From an uncultured archaeon (GTDB lineage Archaea > Thermoproteota > Nitrososphaeria_A > Caldarchaeales > Calditenuaceae): 38,170 nucleotides of DNA. The stretch's first letter is position 1, and each line of letters starts with the position of its first letter. Below are positions 17,725 to 27,137 of the stretch, piece by piece. The stretch is taken from assembly GCA_937921685.1 (NCBI GenBank), contig CAKZUF010000032.1, positions 1 through 38,170 on the forward strand, written 5' to 3'. Position numbers and translations under genes: made by a program. The notes beneath the pieces were generated by a model. The model was not told where the DNA came from and did not search any database. It saw only the letters and a list, made by a program, of their open reading frames with translations.

Positions 17725-18903
17725 GTGTCAGAAGTGCCGCGTAGTCAGGTAGTGGCTGGTGAGACAGCGAGGATATGGGTGTCATTTATCTGCTATACAA
17801 TATCCACCTCCATGACAGGCCCCCTTATAGGGCTCCACGCCTACAGGCTCGGCGCCTCAGCAAGCGAGATAGGAGTGATATATGGGATCGCAGCCCTTAC
17901 AACCTTCCTCACCAGACTGCCCCTAGCTTCTCTCCAGCATAGGCTGGGCTCAAAATCGCTGATCAGGGCCGGAGTAATAACCAACTCCACTTCCCTGATA
18001 CTCTATGCTGTAGCGCCCTCAACCCCATACATGTATATCGCTAGTGGGCTACGCGGGGTAGGCTTCGCAAGTTTTCACCCTCCAGCCCTATCAGAAGCCG
18101 TTAGGCTGTCAGGCAACAATCAGCAGCTTGGATGGATCATGACTGCCCCGCCGTTAGGGATGACCCTGGGACCGCTCCTATCCTCCACACTACTGGCAAT
18201 CCTAGGGGTCAGACTTGAACCTAGCCTGGCCTACAGCTACACATTCATGGTTGGAGCCGCTCTATCAGGGATTGCCTTCTTCACCCCTTCTGGAGGCGAG
18301 GACCCGCATGGCAGGGGCTCTTTAGGGATGGCAGAACTTTCCAGGCTCTTGAGTAGGGAGATGATGCTTCTAGTCTCCTCGAGGTTCTTGCTTAGCTACG
18401 TCGTCGGCGCAATCACAGCGATGCTTCCAATCTACTTGGTAGAGAAATCGATTATGTCTGAGCCAGAGGTGCCGCTGCTATTTGCCTGGGCCTCGCTGTT
18501 CAATGTCCTAGGCAGACCACTCTCCCCCCTTCTAAAGTCTCCAACCCGCGGAATGATGGCCAGCTCCATCCTCATCACTGCGACGGGCATGCTTTTCATA
18601 ACACCGGCCCTACCGACAATATATTCCGCCATGGCCCTGTACGGCCTCTCTCTCGGCCTCTTTATACCCTCAAGCCTCCTTGCAGTCCAATCACTGACGG
18701 ACGGCTCCTCCCTAACTATGGGGATTGCCATCCTAACCTTGTCGATAGACATAGGCTCAAGCCTAGGAAGCTTTGGCGCAGGTGTTTTGAGGGGGTGGGT
18801 TGAGACAGATTGGATTATCAGCATCTCCGCGGCTGTAGCGGGTGTAGGCTCTCTCCTACTGGTGAAGCGGTTTATGCCGAAAGGGAGTCGAGCATCAGTT
18901 TAA
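17725..18903 (+). CDS. MFS transporter
   Basis: ~12 TM-like segments, LASLQHRLGSKSLIRAG loop 2-3 motif. Confidence 0.8.
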   Translation: MSEVPRSQVVAGETARIWVSFICYTISTSMTGPLIGLHAYRLGASASEIGVIYGIAALTTFLTRLPLASLQHRLGSKSLIRAGVITNSTSLILYAVAPSTPYMYIASGLRGVGFASFHPPALSEAVRLSGNNQQLGWIMTAPPLGMTLGPLLSSTLLAILGVRLEPSLAYSYTFMVGAALSGIAFFTPSGGEDPHGRGSLGMAELSRLLSREMMLLVSSRFLLSYVVGAITAMLPIYLVEKSIMSEPEVPLLFAWASLFNVLGRPLSPLLKSPTRGMMASSILITATGMLFITPALPTIYSAMALYGLSLGLFIPSSLLAVQSLTDGSSLTMGIAILTLSIDIGSSLGSFGAGVLRGWVETDWIISISAAVAGVGSLLLVKRFMPKGSRASV

Positions 18904-18952
18904 GAGCCAGACAAAGCTAAAAGCTAGCACTCCCCTCATCTAGCCCGAGTCC

Positions 18953-19213
18953 TTGGAGCCCGATGAGGTCATATACCTTATACGCATAGTTCTTGCACTG
19001 GCTGTAGGCTATGTATCAGGGACCTTGCCTATTTACTGGCTCTACTCCGTCCTACTCGGAATAGGGGTTTACGCCCTCACAATCCCACTGGTTATGGCAC
19101 TATACAGCGGCTCTAGCTTCATAACTAGGAGGACTGCTGCGACATCTGGGATGGCGGCTTACGTATTCATCTGGCTCATGGCGTGGGTGCTTTTCTACAA
19201 TCTCTCAACTTAA
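18953..19213 (+). CDS. Small three-TM membrane protein, candidate EMC6/Rab5ip-like family
   Basis: 86 aa, TTG start; C-term SFITRRTAATSGMAAYVFIWLMAWVLFYNL resembles EMC6 …[27 protein letters not shown]. Confidence 0.5.
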   Translation: MEPDEVIYLIRIVLALAVGYVSGTLPIYWLYSVLLGIGVYALTIPLVMALYSGSSFITRRTAATSGMAAYVFIWLMAWVLFYNLST

Positions 19214-19596
19214 CTAGCCTCCTCCTGATTCTCCGCCCTCAACCTATGAGGTGTAGGTAGACTCTTAATATTCTTCAAAATGAAGGACCAAGTCTCAAAA
19301 TATTCATCAGACCCGAGGTTCAGCTGTTTGAGATGCCTCTCCAATGCCTCCAAGACCTCTCTGGCACTCTTCTGAGGATCTTGATCCATAAAGACGGTGT
19401 AGATTAGTGAGTCCCGGTCGTCGAGTTGATATGCGTTGAGCAGGCCTCGCAGCGCGTGTATAACTCGCTTCTCCTCAGGGGTCTTAAATTTCTTCTCCAT
19501 CCTCTCCAAACTCCTCTCAGCCTCGGCGAACCTCCCAGCCAAGAGAGAGTTCATGAAGTTTAATATGCCTCTACCCATGTGGTGTGTGCTGCCCAT
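19210..19596 (-). CDS. Conserved-looking hypothetical helical protein downstream of radA
   Basis: 128 aa, TPR-like helical composition (LLAGRFAEAERSLERMEKKFKTPEEKRVIHALRGLLNAYQ); directly after radA on same strand. Confidence 0.6.
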   Translation of the reverse strand: MGSTHHMGRGILNFMNSLLAGRFAEAERSLERMEKKFKTPEEKRVIHALRGLLNAYQLDDRDSLIYTVFMDQDPQKSAREVLEALERHLKQLNLGSDEYFETWSFILKNIKSLPTPHRLRAENQEEAS

Positions 19597-19603
19597 ATAC
19601 CTT

Positions 19604-20611
19604 CTACCTCGACTTAACCTCCGACTCTTCGGCGTCCTCTATCCCGTTCTCAGTGATTTTTATAAGTACCTCGCCCTCGGGAAGGTGTGGGCTGGAGACG
19701 AGCCGCACAATCCTAACGTTCTTGCCGGCTGTCTTTCTTATGAAGATTCTCATGTGGCTTGTGTGGCCGACTATGTGTCCCCCGACTGGTGAGACTGCGT
19801 TGAATGAGAAGAACTCGTCGGGTCTTGCCATGACTTGATTGGTTACGACTGCGGCGAGGTTGAATGCGCGGGAGAGCCTGAGGAGTCGGTGCATGTGCTT
19901 GTTCAGCTTTTGCTGCCGCTCAGCCAGCATCTCTCTCCCGATATACTCGCTTCTGAAGTGGGCTGTGAGTGAGTCGATAATCACGAGCTTCACGTTATGC
20001 TCCTTGATTATCCTATCTGCCTTCTCGAGGAGCAGTATCTGGTGGTCTGAGTTGTATGCCTCTGCGTATATGATCTTCTCAGCAACGCTGTCAAAGTCCA
20101 GCCCCAAGTGTTTAGCCATCTGCTCTATTCGCTCAATCCTGAATGTGTTTTCGGTATCGATGTAGAGTGCAGCACCTTCGAGACCACCCTTCTCATAGGG
20201 GAGCTGGACGTTAACGGCTAACTGGTGGCAGATCTGGCTTTTACCAGAGCCGAACTCTCCAAAGAACTCTGTGATTGCCTGGGTCTCAATCCCGCCACCC
20301 AGCAGACTATCCAGCGCCTTGCTGCCGGTTGTGAGGTGTCTGACGTTGCTCTTAAGCGATGCTAGCTCCTTTGCCGTCACCCAGGATATCTCGATAGACT
20401 TTCTAGCCAGGTCTATCAGCTCTAAAGCCCTCTTCTCACCTATGCCTGCGGCCTCGAGCTCTGCGACTGTGGCCGTCGCTAATGCCTCTATTGTGGAGCA
20501 TCCAATCTCCCTCAGCCTCTCGACCGTTGCAGGGCCTACGCCTGGGAGCTCCGAAATGTCGCTATACCTCCTCTCCCCCTCCCTCACCCTCTCCTTCTGA
20601 GGCATCCCCAA
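19604..20611 (-). CDS. radA: DNA repair and recombination protein RadA
   Basis: HhH domain [24 protein letters not shown], Walker [15 protein letters not shown], Walker [20 protein letters not shown]. Confidence 0.96.
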   Translation of the reverse strand: MGMPQKERVREGERRYSDISELPGVGPATVERLREIGCSTIEALATATVAELEAAGIGEKRALELIDLARKSIEISWVTAKELASLKSNVRHLTTGSKALDSLLGGGIETQAITEFFGEFGSGKSQICHQLAVNVQLPYEKGGLEGAALYIDTENTFRIERIEQMAKHLGLDFDSVAEKIIYAEAYNSDHQILLLEKADRIIKEHNVKLVIIDSLTAHFRSEYIGREMLAERQQKLNKHMHRLLRLSRAFNLAAVVTNQVMARPDEFFSFNAVSPVGGHIVGHTSHMRIFIRKTAGKNVRIVRLVSSPHLPEGEVLIKITENGIEDAEESEVKSR

Positions 20612-20684
20612 GTCTAGGCTGGGCTCCTACTCTTATTAAACACTTAACACCCCTTCCCGGAGATTCTCTCCCCCAAACCATCTC

Positions 20685-20966
20685 TTAGAGCGTCTCTTCT
20701 CGCTTGCTGGAGTCTAGTAGCAGGAGACACTTATCGAGTGCTATGACCCAGCGGAGGAAAGTGTTAAGCCCGGCCCTCAATGCCACAAGGTCATCAGCAT
20801 CGAGGCTTAAATCCAATGCCCCCTCTCTGAGCTGGATAGAGGCTCTAACCCTCCTCGAGGGCATGGAAGACAGCTCCGGCTCTATCGCCCTCAAGATAAT
20901 ATCGCCATACGGAGTCTCGACTGTCATTCTGAGGCTAGAGGAATGCCCCGTTAAATCTCGACCCAT
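20685..20966 (-). CDS. KEOPS complex Pcc1-like subunit
   Basis: 93 aa; IEPELSSMPSRRVRASIQLREGALDLSLDADDLVALRAGLNTFLRWV matches the Pcc1 pattern (…A.D..ALRA..N..LR..). Confidence 0.75.
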   Translation of the reverse strand: MGRDLTGHSSSLRMTVETPYGDIILRAIEPELSSMPSRRVRASIQLREGALDLSLDADDLVALRAGLNTFLRWVIALDKCLLLLDSSKREETL

Positions 20967-21002
20967 CTCCTATGCCCCCGCTCCTTTTATCGAGAATTAC
21001 CT

Positions 21003-21284
21003 GTGTTAAAAGATATATATGAGGGATTGCCAAGTTTACGTCTCGGATTGCCGACCGCATACGTGTTAATCAATACCGAGATAGGTGCCGAGGAGGAGGT
21101 CTTAAAGCAGCTGAGGCAGATGCCGCCTGTTAAGGAGGCATACCTAGTGTACGGCGTCTATGACATAGTGGCCAAGGTTGAGGCAGAGTCAATGGATAAG
21201 CTCAAGGAGACTGTCTCATGGAACATTAGGAGGCTCGAGAAGGTCAGGTCCACTCTAACAATGCTCGTCATGTCGCCTGAGTGA
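21003..21284 (+). CDS. Stand-alone Lrp/AsnC ligand-binding (RAM) domain protein
   Basis: AYVLINTEIGAEEEVLKQLRQMPPVKEAYLVYGVYDIVAKVEAESMDKLKETVSWNIRRLEKVRSTLTMLVM; no HTH. Confidence 0.85.
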   Translation: MLKDIYEGLPSLRLGLPTAYVLINTEIGAEEEVLKQLRQMPPVKEAYLVYGVYDIVAKVEAESMDKLKETVSWNIRRLEKVRSTLTMLVMSPE

Positions 21285-22553
21285 CTCCAGCTTCAGAGGC
21301 ATGGTTAGGTGTCTCCGCGCCGAGACGCTAACCTCATAAACCCCCTCGCATATCTTTCTCTCCGACTCCATGTAGACAGGCTTTAGCTCTGGCCTCTTAA
21401 TCCCACATCTCTCACACCTGTAACCCTTATTCCGTCCCATACTCTTCATCCTACGGCCGCAGACGCTACATGTTGGAGCGGCCTTTGATACTGCTTTCAC
21501 CAGCCTGATTATCGCGAGCTTCTCTAGATTTATTGTCAAGCCGCGGGGCTTCGCCTTGAGGGCGCCATACGCTAGGACCTCGTCACCAGTCACTAGGCCT
21601 TGGACAACTTTCCTGAAACTACCAGTAGGCTCATAGGCTGCAAGCGTGACCTCGCCAGTCTCGTCGCTGATCCTGATGAAAACATGTCCGCCGGGTATTA
21701 CCGTGGGCCGTGAAGAGACTACTCCCCTCACGACGTATGATGTGTTCGGCTTCATGTCGCGAATTCTGGCGGGTATGTAGTGCAGGTCGCTTGCCTGATT
21801 CGTCTTGAAGACCATGTGGAAGTCGACTGGCTCGTAAAACCTCACCATCCCCAAGCCTTGCACCGCATGTTGTGGTGTTATCGCACGGACACCTGCCAGC
21901 ACGGGGCATGGAGTGTGAGGGGTGATTCTGACCTCTCCCTTCTCGTAGTCGTAGTTATCGAACGTGTATTGTGCGAGTGCCATATCCATCTCTATTACGC
22001 TCTGCTCGTCGACTAGTCTCTCGCGCCCCCACATGCTCGGGACCCGGTAGGCGATAGCCTCAAAGGTCTTCAGGGAGTCCGGGTCTGCCCCCGCCGCAGC
22101 TGCTGCCCCAACAATCCCCCTACCCTCCTTCATCCGCACATAGCGGATGCCCACTTCATCACATCGCCGCACAACCTCCGCGGGATCGATAATCTCCCAA
22201 ATAGCCCTCCAATACAGATCCCTCAAATGCTCGATCTGCTCAGCCCACGCACACACGATGCCGGGGTCTGTGCCTTCAGACTCTAGGTCGGCCCACCGCT
22301 CAACTGTTGAGACAACTATCTCCTCGATCCGGGATAGGTCTTCTGGATTAGCTTGGATGGAGAGGCAGATTGCCGCGTTCCCCCGGGTCTTGTAGGGGCA
22401 GTTGGGGTTGAGCCTTACGAGCCAGGGATGATCTGCTGGCTTATACCCGCTCTTCTCCAATTCCTTTAGTGCCTGAGCCGCGACATAGGTTGTGCACATG
22501 GTGCGTTTCGAGTCTGTATCATCAATACCTATCCGCAGTATCCTCTCCAACAC
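21255..22553 (-). CDS. tiaS: tRNA(Ile2) 2-agmatinylcytidine synthetase TiaS
   Basis: RIGIDDTDSKRTMCTTYVAA, RLNPNCPYKTRGNAA, GIVGAAAAAGAD, OB-fold and zinc ribbon CSVCGRRMKSMGRNKGYRCERCG. Confidence 0.93.
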   Translation of the reverse strand: MLERILRIGIDDTDSKRTMCTTYVAAQALKELEKSGYKPADHPWLVRLNPNCPYKTRGNAAICLSIQANPEDLSRIEEIVVSTVERWADLESEGTDPGIVCAWAEQIEHLRDLYWRAIWEIIDPAEVVRRCDEVGIRYVRMKEGRGIVGAAAAAGADPDSLKTFEAIAYRVPSMWGRERLVDEQSVIEMDMALAQYTFDNYDYEKGEVRITPHTPCPVLAGVRAITPQHAVQGLGMVRFYEPVDFHMVFKTNQASDLHYIPARIRDMKPNTSYVVRGVVSSRPTVIPGGHVFIRISDETGEVTLAAYEPTGSFRKVVQGLVTGDEVLAYGALKAKPRGLTINLEKLAIIRLVKAVSKAAPTCSVCGRRMKSMGRNKGYRCERCGIKRPELKPVYMESERKICEGVYEVSVSARRHLTMPLKLESLRRHDEHC

Positions 22554-22609
22554 TCTCCTAGGGCAATCCTTAAGACATCGAGCCTATAACGGTATCTCCT
22601 CAGGGGGTC

Positions 22610-23707
22610 TTGAGGTACAGGGCTTTACTCGATGTTTTCGAGCCCTATGGGTGGGAGCCGTCTACGGAGCAGATAGCCTCTAGCCTCGGCCTAAAGCCTG
22701 GCAGGATTCTAAGGCTGGACCTTAACACCTCTCCCATACCTCCCGCTGCCTCCCTGAAGGCAGCCTCTAAAAAACTCCCTAAAACCAAGATCAACCTCTA
22801 CCCGGATACCAGCTACTCATCCTTAAGGCAGGCCATATCCGAATACACCTCTCACGACCCCGAGGCCATAATTCCAACTAACGGAGCTGACGAGGCTATC
22901 GACATATTGGCGAGAGTTTTTCTCGAGAAGGGCACCACAGCACTAGCCTCAGCACCCACCTACAGCTACTTCAGAATAGCCTCTGAGCTCCAGGGGGCCA
23001 AGTTCGTCGGAGTCCCACGCCTAGAGAATCTCCAAGACGACTTGGACGGAATCCTATCACGCATAGATGATAGTACTGGGGTAGTATTCCTCTGTAGCCC
23101 CAATAATCCGACCGGTAACATAACCCCGATACGTGACGTCGAGCGGCTCTGCTCCGAGACAGAGGCCTGCATAGTAGTGGACGAAGCCTACTACGAGTAC
23201 TGCGGAGCCTCCGTACAGCCACTCCTCTCGAAGTTTAGCAACCTAATAGTCATCAGGACGCTCTCTAAGGGGTTCGGCCTAGCTGGAGCAAGGATAGGAT
23301 ACATCCTCGCCTGTGAGGAGACCGTGAGGCTGGTCAACAAGGCCAGACCCCCTAACAGCCTCGGCACAGTAAACATGGAGATAGCCCGACACGCCCTTAC
23401 ACACCGGAGCTACATGTACCGCTCAGTCAAAAGCATAGTCAGTGAGCGTGAGAGAATGTACAGCATCTTAACACGCATGGATGGATTGGAGGTCTACCCC
23501 TCACACGCAAACTTCCTCCTCATCCGTTTCAGAGAATTTGACGCCAATCAAGTATATGCCGAGCTGTTGAAGCGCGGAATAGTCGTGAGAAACCTCTCCC
23601 AGAACCCGCTCACAAAAAACTGTCTCAGACTCACAATAGGTCTAAGGAGTCAGAATAACAGATTCCTCAACGCCTTGAAGTCTATTCTAAAACTATTGAG
23701 GGGATAA
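22610..23707 (+). CDS. hisC: PLP-dependent aminotransferase, histidinol-phosphate aminotransferase type
   Basis: LCSPNNPTGN, VVDEAYYEYCG, RTLSKGFGLAGARIGY, class I/II fold. Confidence 0.82.
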   Translation: MRYRALLDVFEPYGWEPSTEQIASSLGLKPGRILRLDLNTSPIPPAASLKAASKKLPKTKINLYPDTSYSSLRQAISEYTSHDPEAIIPTNGADEAIDILARVFLEKGTTALASAPTYSYFRIASELQGAKFVGVPRLENLQDDLDGILSRIDDSTGVVFLCSPNNPTGNITPIRDVERLCSETEACIVVDEAYYEYCGASVQPLLSKFSNLIVIRTLSKGFGLAGARIGYILACEETVRLVNKARPPNSLGTVNMEIARHALTHRSYMYRSVKSIVSERERMYSILTRMDGLEVYPSHANFLLIRFREFDANQVYAELLKRGIVVRNLSQNPLTKNCLRLTIGLRSQNNRFLNALKSILKLLRG

Positions 23708-25171
23708 TCTACTATATGCGTCGCGGAGCTCGGCTAAGAAGCGGCGGTGCCACGCCTCAAAACCGCTAGGATCCTCAGGGTACTTCTCGTATAACGCTAT
23801 AAGGCGCCTACTCTTCTCCGCCGTAAGCTTGAGCCCCTTGGCGAGTGCGGGGTCCTCCCTTATCCTCCTCCTCAGCTCCCCGTCGAGGAGATAGCGTGTC
23901 AGACTTGTGAGGAGCGGGAACCGCGGATGCTCACGCCTCTTAATGCTCTCCACGTCATCCTGCGAGAGGAAGTATTTCATGCCAAAGCTGATCCTCTCAT
24001 TTGTGAGCCCTTGGAGATAGCGTCTAAGCACTTCGAAACTAGCCATCTGGTAGCCGCGCCGCCTCACATATTCAACGTTATACTTCCAGAGGCCCTTCTG
24101 GCTAACGTCTCCCGACTCGATGGCCTCTGTGAGGCATTTTCCCAAAATAATACTGGCCTCGAGGGCAGGCCCGATCCCCCCTGCGTCTATTGGCCTCGGC
24201 ATCCACGCAGCGTCACCGACAATCGCAAAGCCGTTGGCTACGAGGCAGTCGTTCTGACGCCTCACGGGGACTTGCCAGATGTTGAATGTGTTGTTAGCGT
24301 CCAGGGGTGAGGAGGAGGGTCTCGGATTCTTCACGGCGCGGTTCAGGCTCAGATATTTTTCTATGAGGTCTTGGAGCCCCTCGTTGACGCCTAGGACAGC
24401 GTTTCTTCTATTGAGTAGGCGCCTCAGCACGCCGAGGCCTATGTTGGCTTTATTCTCCCCTTTTGGGAAGACCCAGGAGTAGCCGCCTGGCGCTAAGACC
24501 TGGTCTAGGTGTATAATGCAGTAGCGGGGGTTGAACCATGTCTCATCCTCCTCTCCATGCTCAAACTCCACGATGTATCTGCCAGTACCTATGATGTCGT
24601 TTTCCTTGTCTATCTCCTTCTCGATGAAGCTGGGGATGGGTAGGTTTGACCGGAGCTTTGAGGCGGACCCAGACGCATCGACTACCACTTTAGAGTAGAA
24701 ACTCAACTCCTCCCCCGTGGCCAAGTCTTTACATTTAACACCTCGTACATAGCCGTCGTCGGCTATTAGTGTGTGGGCGTCCAGCCCGTGCCTCAAATCT
24801 ACGCCGAACTTCTCAAGATACTCTAGCTGGCGGGCGGCCCAGACCCGTCTATTCAATATGTAGCCCTCACCGTCGAATAAGACCCTCGACTCGTGGTCTG
24901 GTGAGTAGACCAAGACTCCGTCAACCCTATGCTCGATCTCAGGGAAGCCATAGGAGATTCCGAGGTTACTACACGCGTAGTCTAAGCTTTTTTTGCTGAC
25001 TGCGTCACCGCACGACCAGCCTGTCCGCGTCTTCTTCCCAAACTCTCTTGAATCGTTCCTATCTATCAGGAGTATCCTCAGCTGGCCTTTGGAGAAACGT
25101 GCCACGGCCATTGCTGTGTGGGCGCCCGCGACGCCTCCCCCTACAACTATGACGTCGTAGACTCTGTCCAC
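23693..25171 (-). CDS. Geranylgeranyl reductase family FAD-dependent protein
   Basis: DVIVVGGGVAGAHTAMAVA, APGGYSWVFPKGENKANIGLGV, AIVGDAAWMPRPIDAGGIGPALEASIILGKCL. Confidence 0.88.
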   Translation of the reverse strand: MDRVYDVIVVGGGVAGAHTAMAVARFSKGQLRILLIDRNDSREFGKKTRTGWSCGDAVSKKSLDYACSNLGISYGFPEIEHRVDGVLVYSPDHESRVLFDGEGYILNRRVWAARQLEYLEKFGVDLRHGLDAHTLIADDGYVRGVKCKDLATGEELSFYSKVVVDASGSASKLRSNLPIPSFIEKEIDKENDIIGTGRYIVEFEHGEEDETWFNPRYCIIHLDQVLAPGGYSWVFPKGENKANIGLGVLRRLLNRRNAVLGVNEGLQDLIEKYLSLNRAVKNPRPSSSPLDANNTFNIWQVPVRRQNDCLVANGFAIVGDAAWMPRPIDAGGIGPALEASIILGKCLTEAIESGDVSQKGLWKYNVEYVRRRGYQMASFEVLRRYLQGLTNERISFGMKYFLSQDDVESIKRREHPRFPLLTSLTRYLLDGELRRRIREDPALAKGLKLTAEKSRRLIALYEKYPEDPSGFEAWHRRFLAELRDAYSRLSPQ

Positions 25172-25238
25172 GCCTAATGCACCCGATGAGCCCTTATTTA
25201 AAACGCTCTCCCTACTCCTAACCAGATTAAGGTAATAG

Positions 25239-25850
25239 TTACAGTCTCTTCAATCTACCTCTGATTACCCTCTCGGCTCTCTTGGCGTCGGAGCTGTTCG
25301 CAACCCTGAAGAGGATATTCATTTTCTGGTCGAAGACCTTCAGGGCTCCGATGTATATGTATAGGACATTCTTCATGTGCCGTGTTATCTCGCCAATCTC
25401 CTCGCTTCCAGCGGCCCCGCACGCCTCTAGGAACGGTGTCTTCTTATAGGCTGAGAAGAGGTAGTCAGCCCTTCCGGCAGCGTCCCTCAGTATTGCAGCA
25501 GAGAATTTTCTGCAAGATTCTAGGATGAATGTTGTGAATTCCTGGCTGATGAGGGGGGCGTCGCAAGGCAGTATAAGGAACCTGTCAGACTCTGAGAGGG
25601 TCATATAGGACTTCAGCGCTCCCCCCAGACCCGCCCTGCTGACGTGTATCTGCGCCATATACTTCTCAGCCGTCTCAGAGTAAGCCTCTTTCCCAGCCTC
25701 ATCCCTCACCGAGATAACCAGCTCATCCACCTCGTCCGGAAGGGCATCCAATACATACTCGATCATCGGCTTATCGAGGATCCGGTATAGCCCCCTCTGG
25801 ACACCGACTATCCCCGAGAAATCGGTCAAAACTATTGCGGTGGAGGTCAA
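25239..25850 (-). CDS. MobA/CobY-like nucleotidyltransferase with divergent N-terminal loop
   Basis: DKPMIEYVLDALPDEVDELVISV…FLILPCDAPLISQEF; but N-term is LTDFSGIVGVQRGL in place of L.GG.S.R.G. Confidence 0.7.
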   Translation of the reverse strand: MTSTAIVLTDFSGIVGVQRGLYRILDKPMIEYVLDALPDEVDELVISVRDEAGKEAYSETAEKYMAQIHVSRAGLGGALKSYMTLSESDRFLILPCDAPLISQEFTTFILESCRKFSAAILRDAAGRADYLFSAYKKTPFLEACGAAGSEEIGEITRHMKNVLYIYIGALKVFDQKMNILFRVANSSDAKRAERVIRGRLKRL

Positions 25851-25996
25851 GGTCCTGACACGAATATAGTGGATCTGCTCTAATTAACATTATTTAGGGA
25901 CTAGTGGTGGAATTTCAGAGTAATGCGCCTATATTCTCCGAGCATGGGCCCCCACGAAACCTAAATACACTCTAGAGGGGGTCTGCCACTTGATAC

Positions 25997-26614
25997 ATGT
26001 TGAAAAACCCCTTCAAGAGAGATGTTGGACACGGTCGAGGGATAGTCGCCTCAGATAGCAGATACCTAGAGATAGTTACCGCCCTGAAGATCCAGTCTGA
26101 GAAGCTGAACAGAACTGCTCAGAGGCTTATGTCGAGGGGTAAAGAGCTATTCGAGCAGTGCGTCAGGGCGCAGCAGGAGGGAGACACGGGCCGCGCCACA
26201 ATCTATGCCAACGAGATAGCGCAGCTTCGGAAGATGTCCAGAGTTGTTGTCAGGAGCCAGCTCTCGCTCGAAAAGGTCATTCTGAGGCTTGAGACCGTAA
26301 AGGAGTTTGGTGACGTGATGCATGTCCTCGGCCCCGCCACCGCCATTATAAAGCATGTTCAGTCAGACCTAGCTGGAGTCGTTCCTGAGGTTGCGGAGAA
26401 TTTACGGTATGTGGACGAGATGCTGGAGGGATTAATAATTGAGGCCGGCTCCGTCACAGGGTCTATAACGAGCGTCTCAGTAAGCGATGGCGAAGCCCAG
26501 AAGATACTCCAAGAGGCGGCAGAGATTGCGGCGCAGAGGATGAAGACAGCCTTCCCAGAGATCCCAGAAACCCTTAAGGTAGGCGAGGCTGGTTCCGAGA
26601 CGAAGACGATCTGA
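25997..26614 (+). CDS. ESCRT-III/Snf7-family cell division protein (CdvB paralogue)
   Basis: Basic N-term then helical Snf7-like core (LKIQSEKLNRTAQRLMSRGKELFEQCVRAQQEGDTGRATIYANEIAQLRKMSRVV…); short C-term tail. Confidence 0.82.
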   Translation: MLKNPFKRDVGHGRGIVASDSRYLEIVTALKIQSEKLNRTAQRLMSRGKELFEQCVRAQQEGDTGRATIYANEIAQLRKMSRVVVRSQLSLEKVILRLETVKEFGDVMHVLGPATAIIKHVQSDLAGVVPEVAENLRYVDEMLEGLIIEAGSVTGSITSVSVSDGEAQKILQEAAEIAAQRMKTAFPEIPETLKVGEAGSETKTI

Positions 26615-26717
26615 TTAAGCCGCGGCGCAGGGCCCAATCTATACGTAGCTCCATTTTTTATTCCTCTCCAAAAACCTTACCAATAGTCCTAGAACTAGCT
26701 GGAAGGGTGGTGGATGG

Positions 26718-27137
26718 GTGTCTGAGGAGAGGAGAGCCATAGCGGCTGCCAGCGCTCTAGTCGAGAGGGAGGGGGCGGTGCTGTTGGTGAAGCGTGGAAG
26801 GATGCCGGCCCGCGGGAAGTGGTCCCTGCCGGGTGGCGCAGTCCGGTGGGGAGAAAAGATTAGAGACGCAGTAGTGAGGGAGGTCTTAGAGGAGACTGGC
26901 GTACTGATAGAAGTGGGCCGGGTCTTAGACGTCGTCGACGTCTTCTATAGAGAAGGCGGCGAGCTCCTATACCACTATGTAGTGGTCTGCTTTGCCGGCA
27001 AATATCTTGGGGGAGATTTGAAGCCGGGGACAGATGCTGAGGATGCAAGATGGGTCTCGATACGTGACCTAAAAAACTACGAAATCACACCCACTGCGTG
27101 GAAAGTAATCGCACAGATCTTCGACATCAAACAATGA
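26718..27137 (+). CDS. NUDIX hydrolase
   Basis: Nudix box GGAVRWGEKIRDAVVREVLEETGV. Confidence 0.93.
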   Translation: MSEERRAIAAASALVEREGAVLLVKRGRMPARGKWSLPGGAVRWGEKIRDAVVREVLEETGVLIEVGRVLDVVDVFYREGGELLYHYVVVCFAGKYLGGDLKPGTDAEDARWVSIRDLKNYEITPTAWKVIAQIFDIKQ

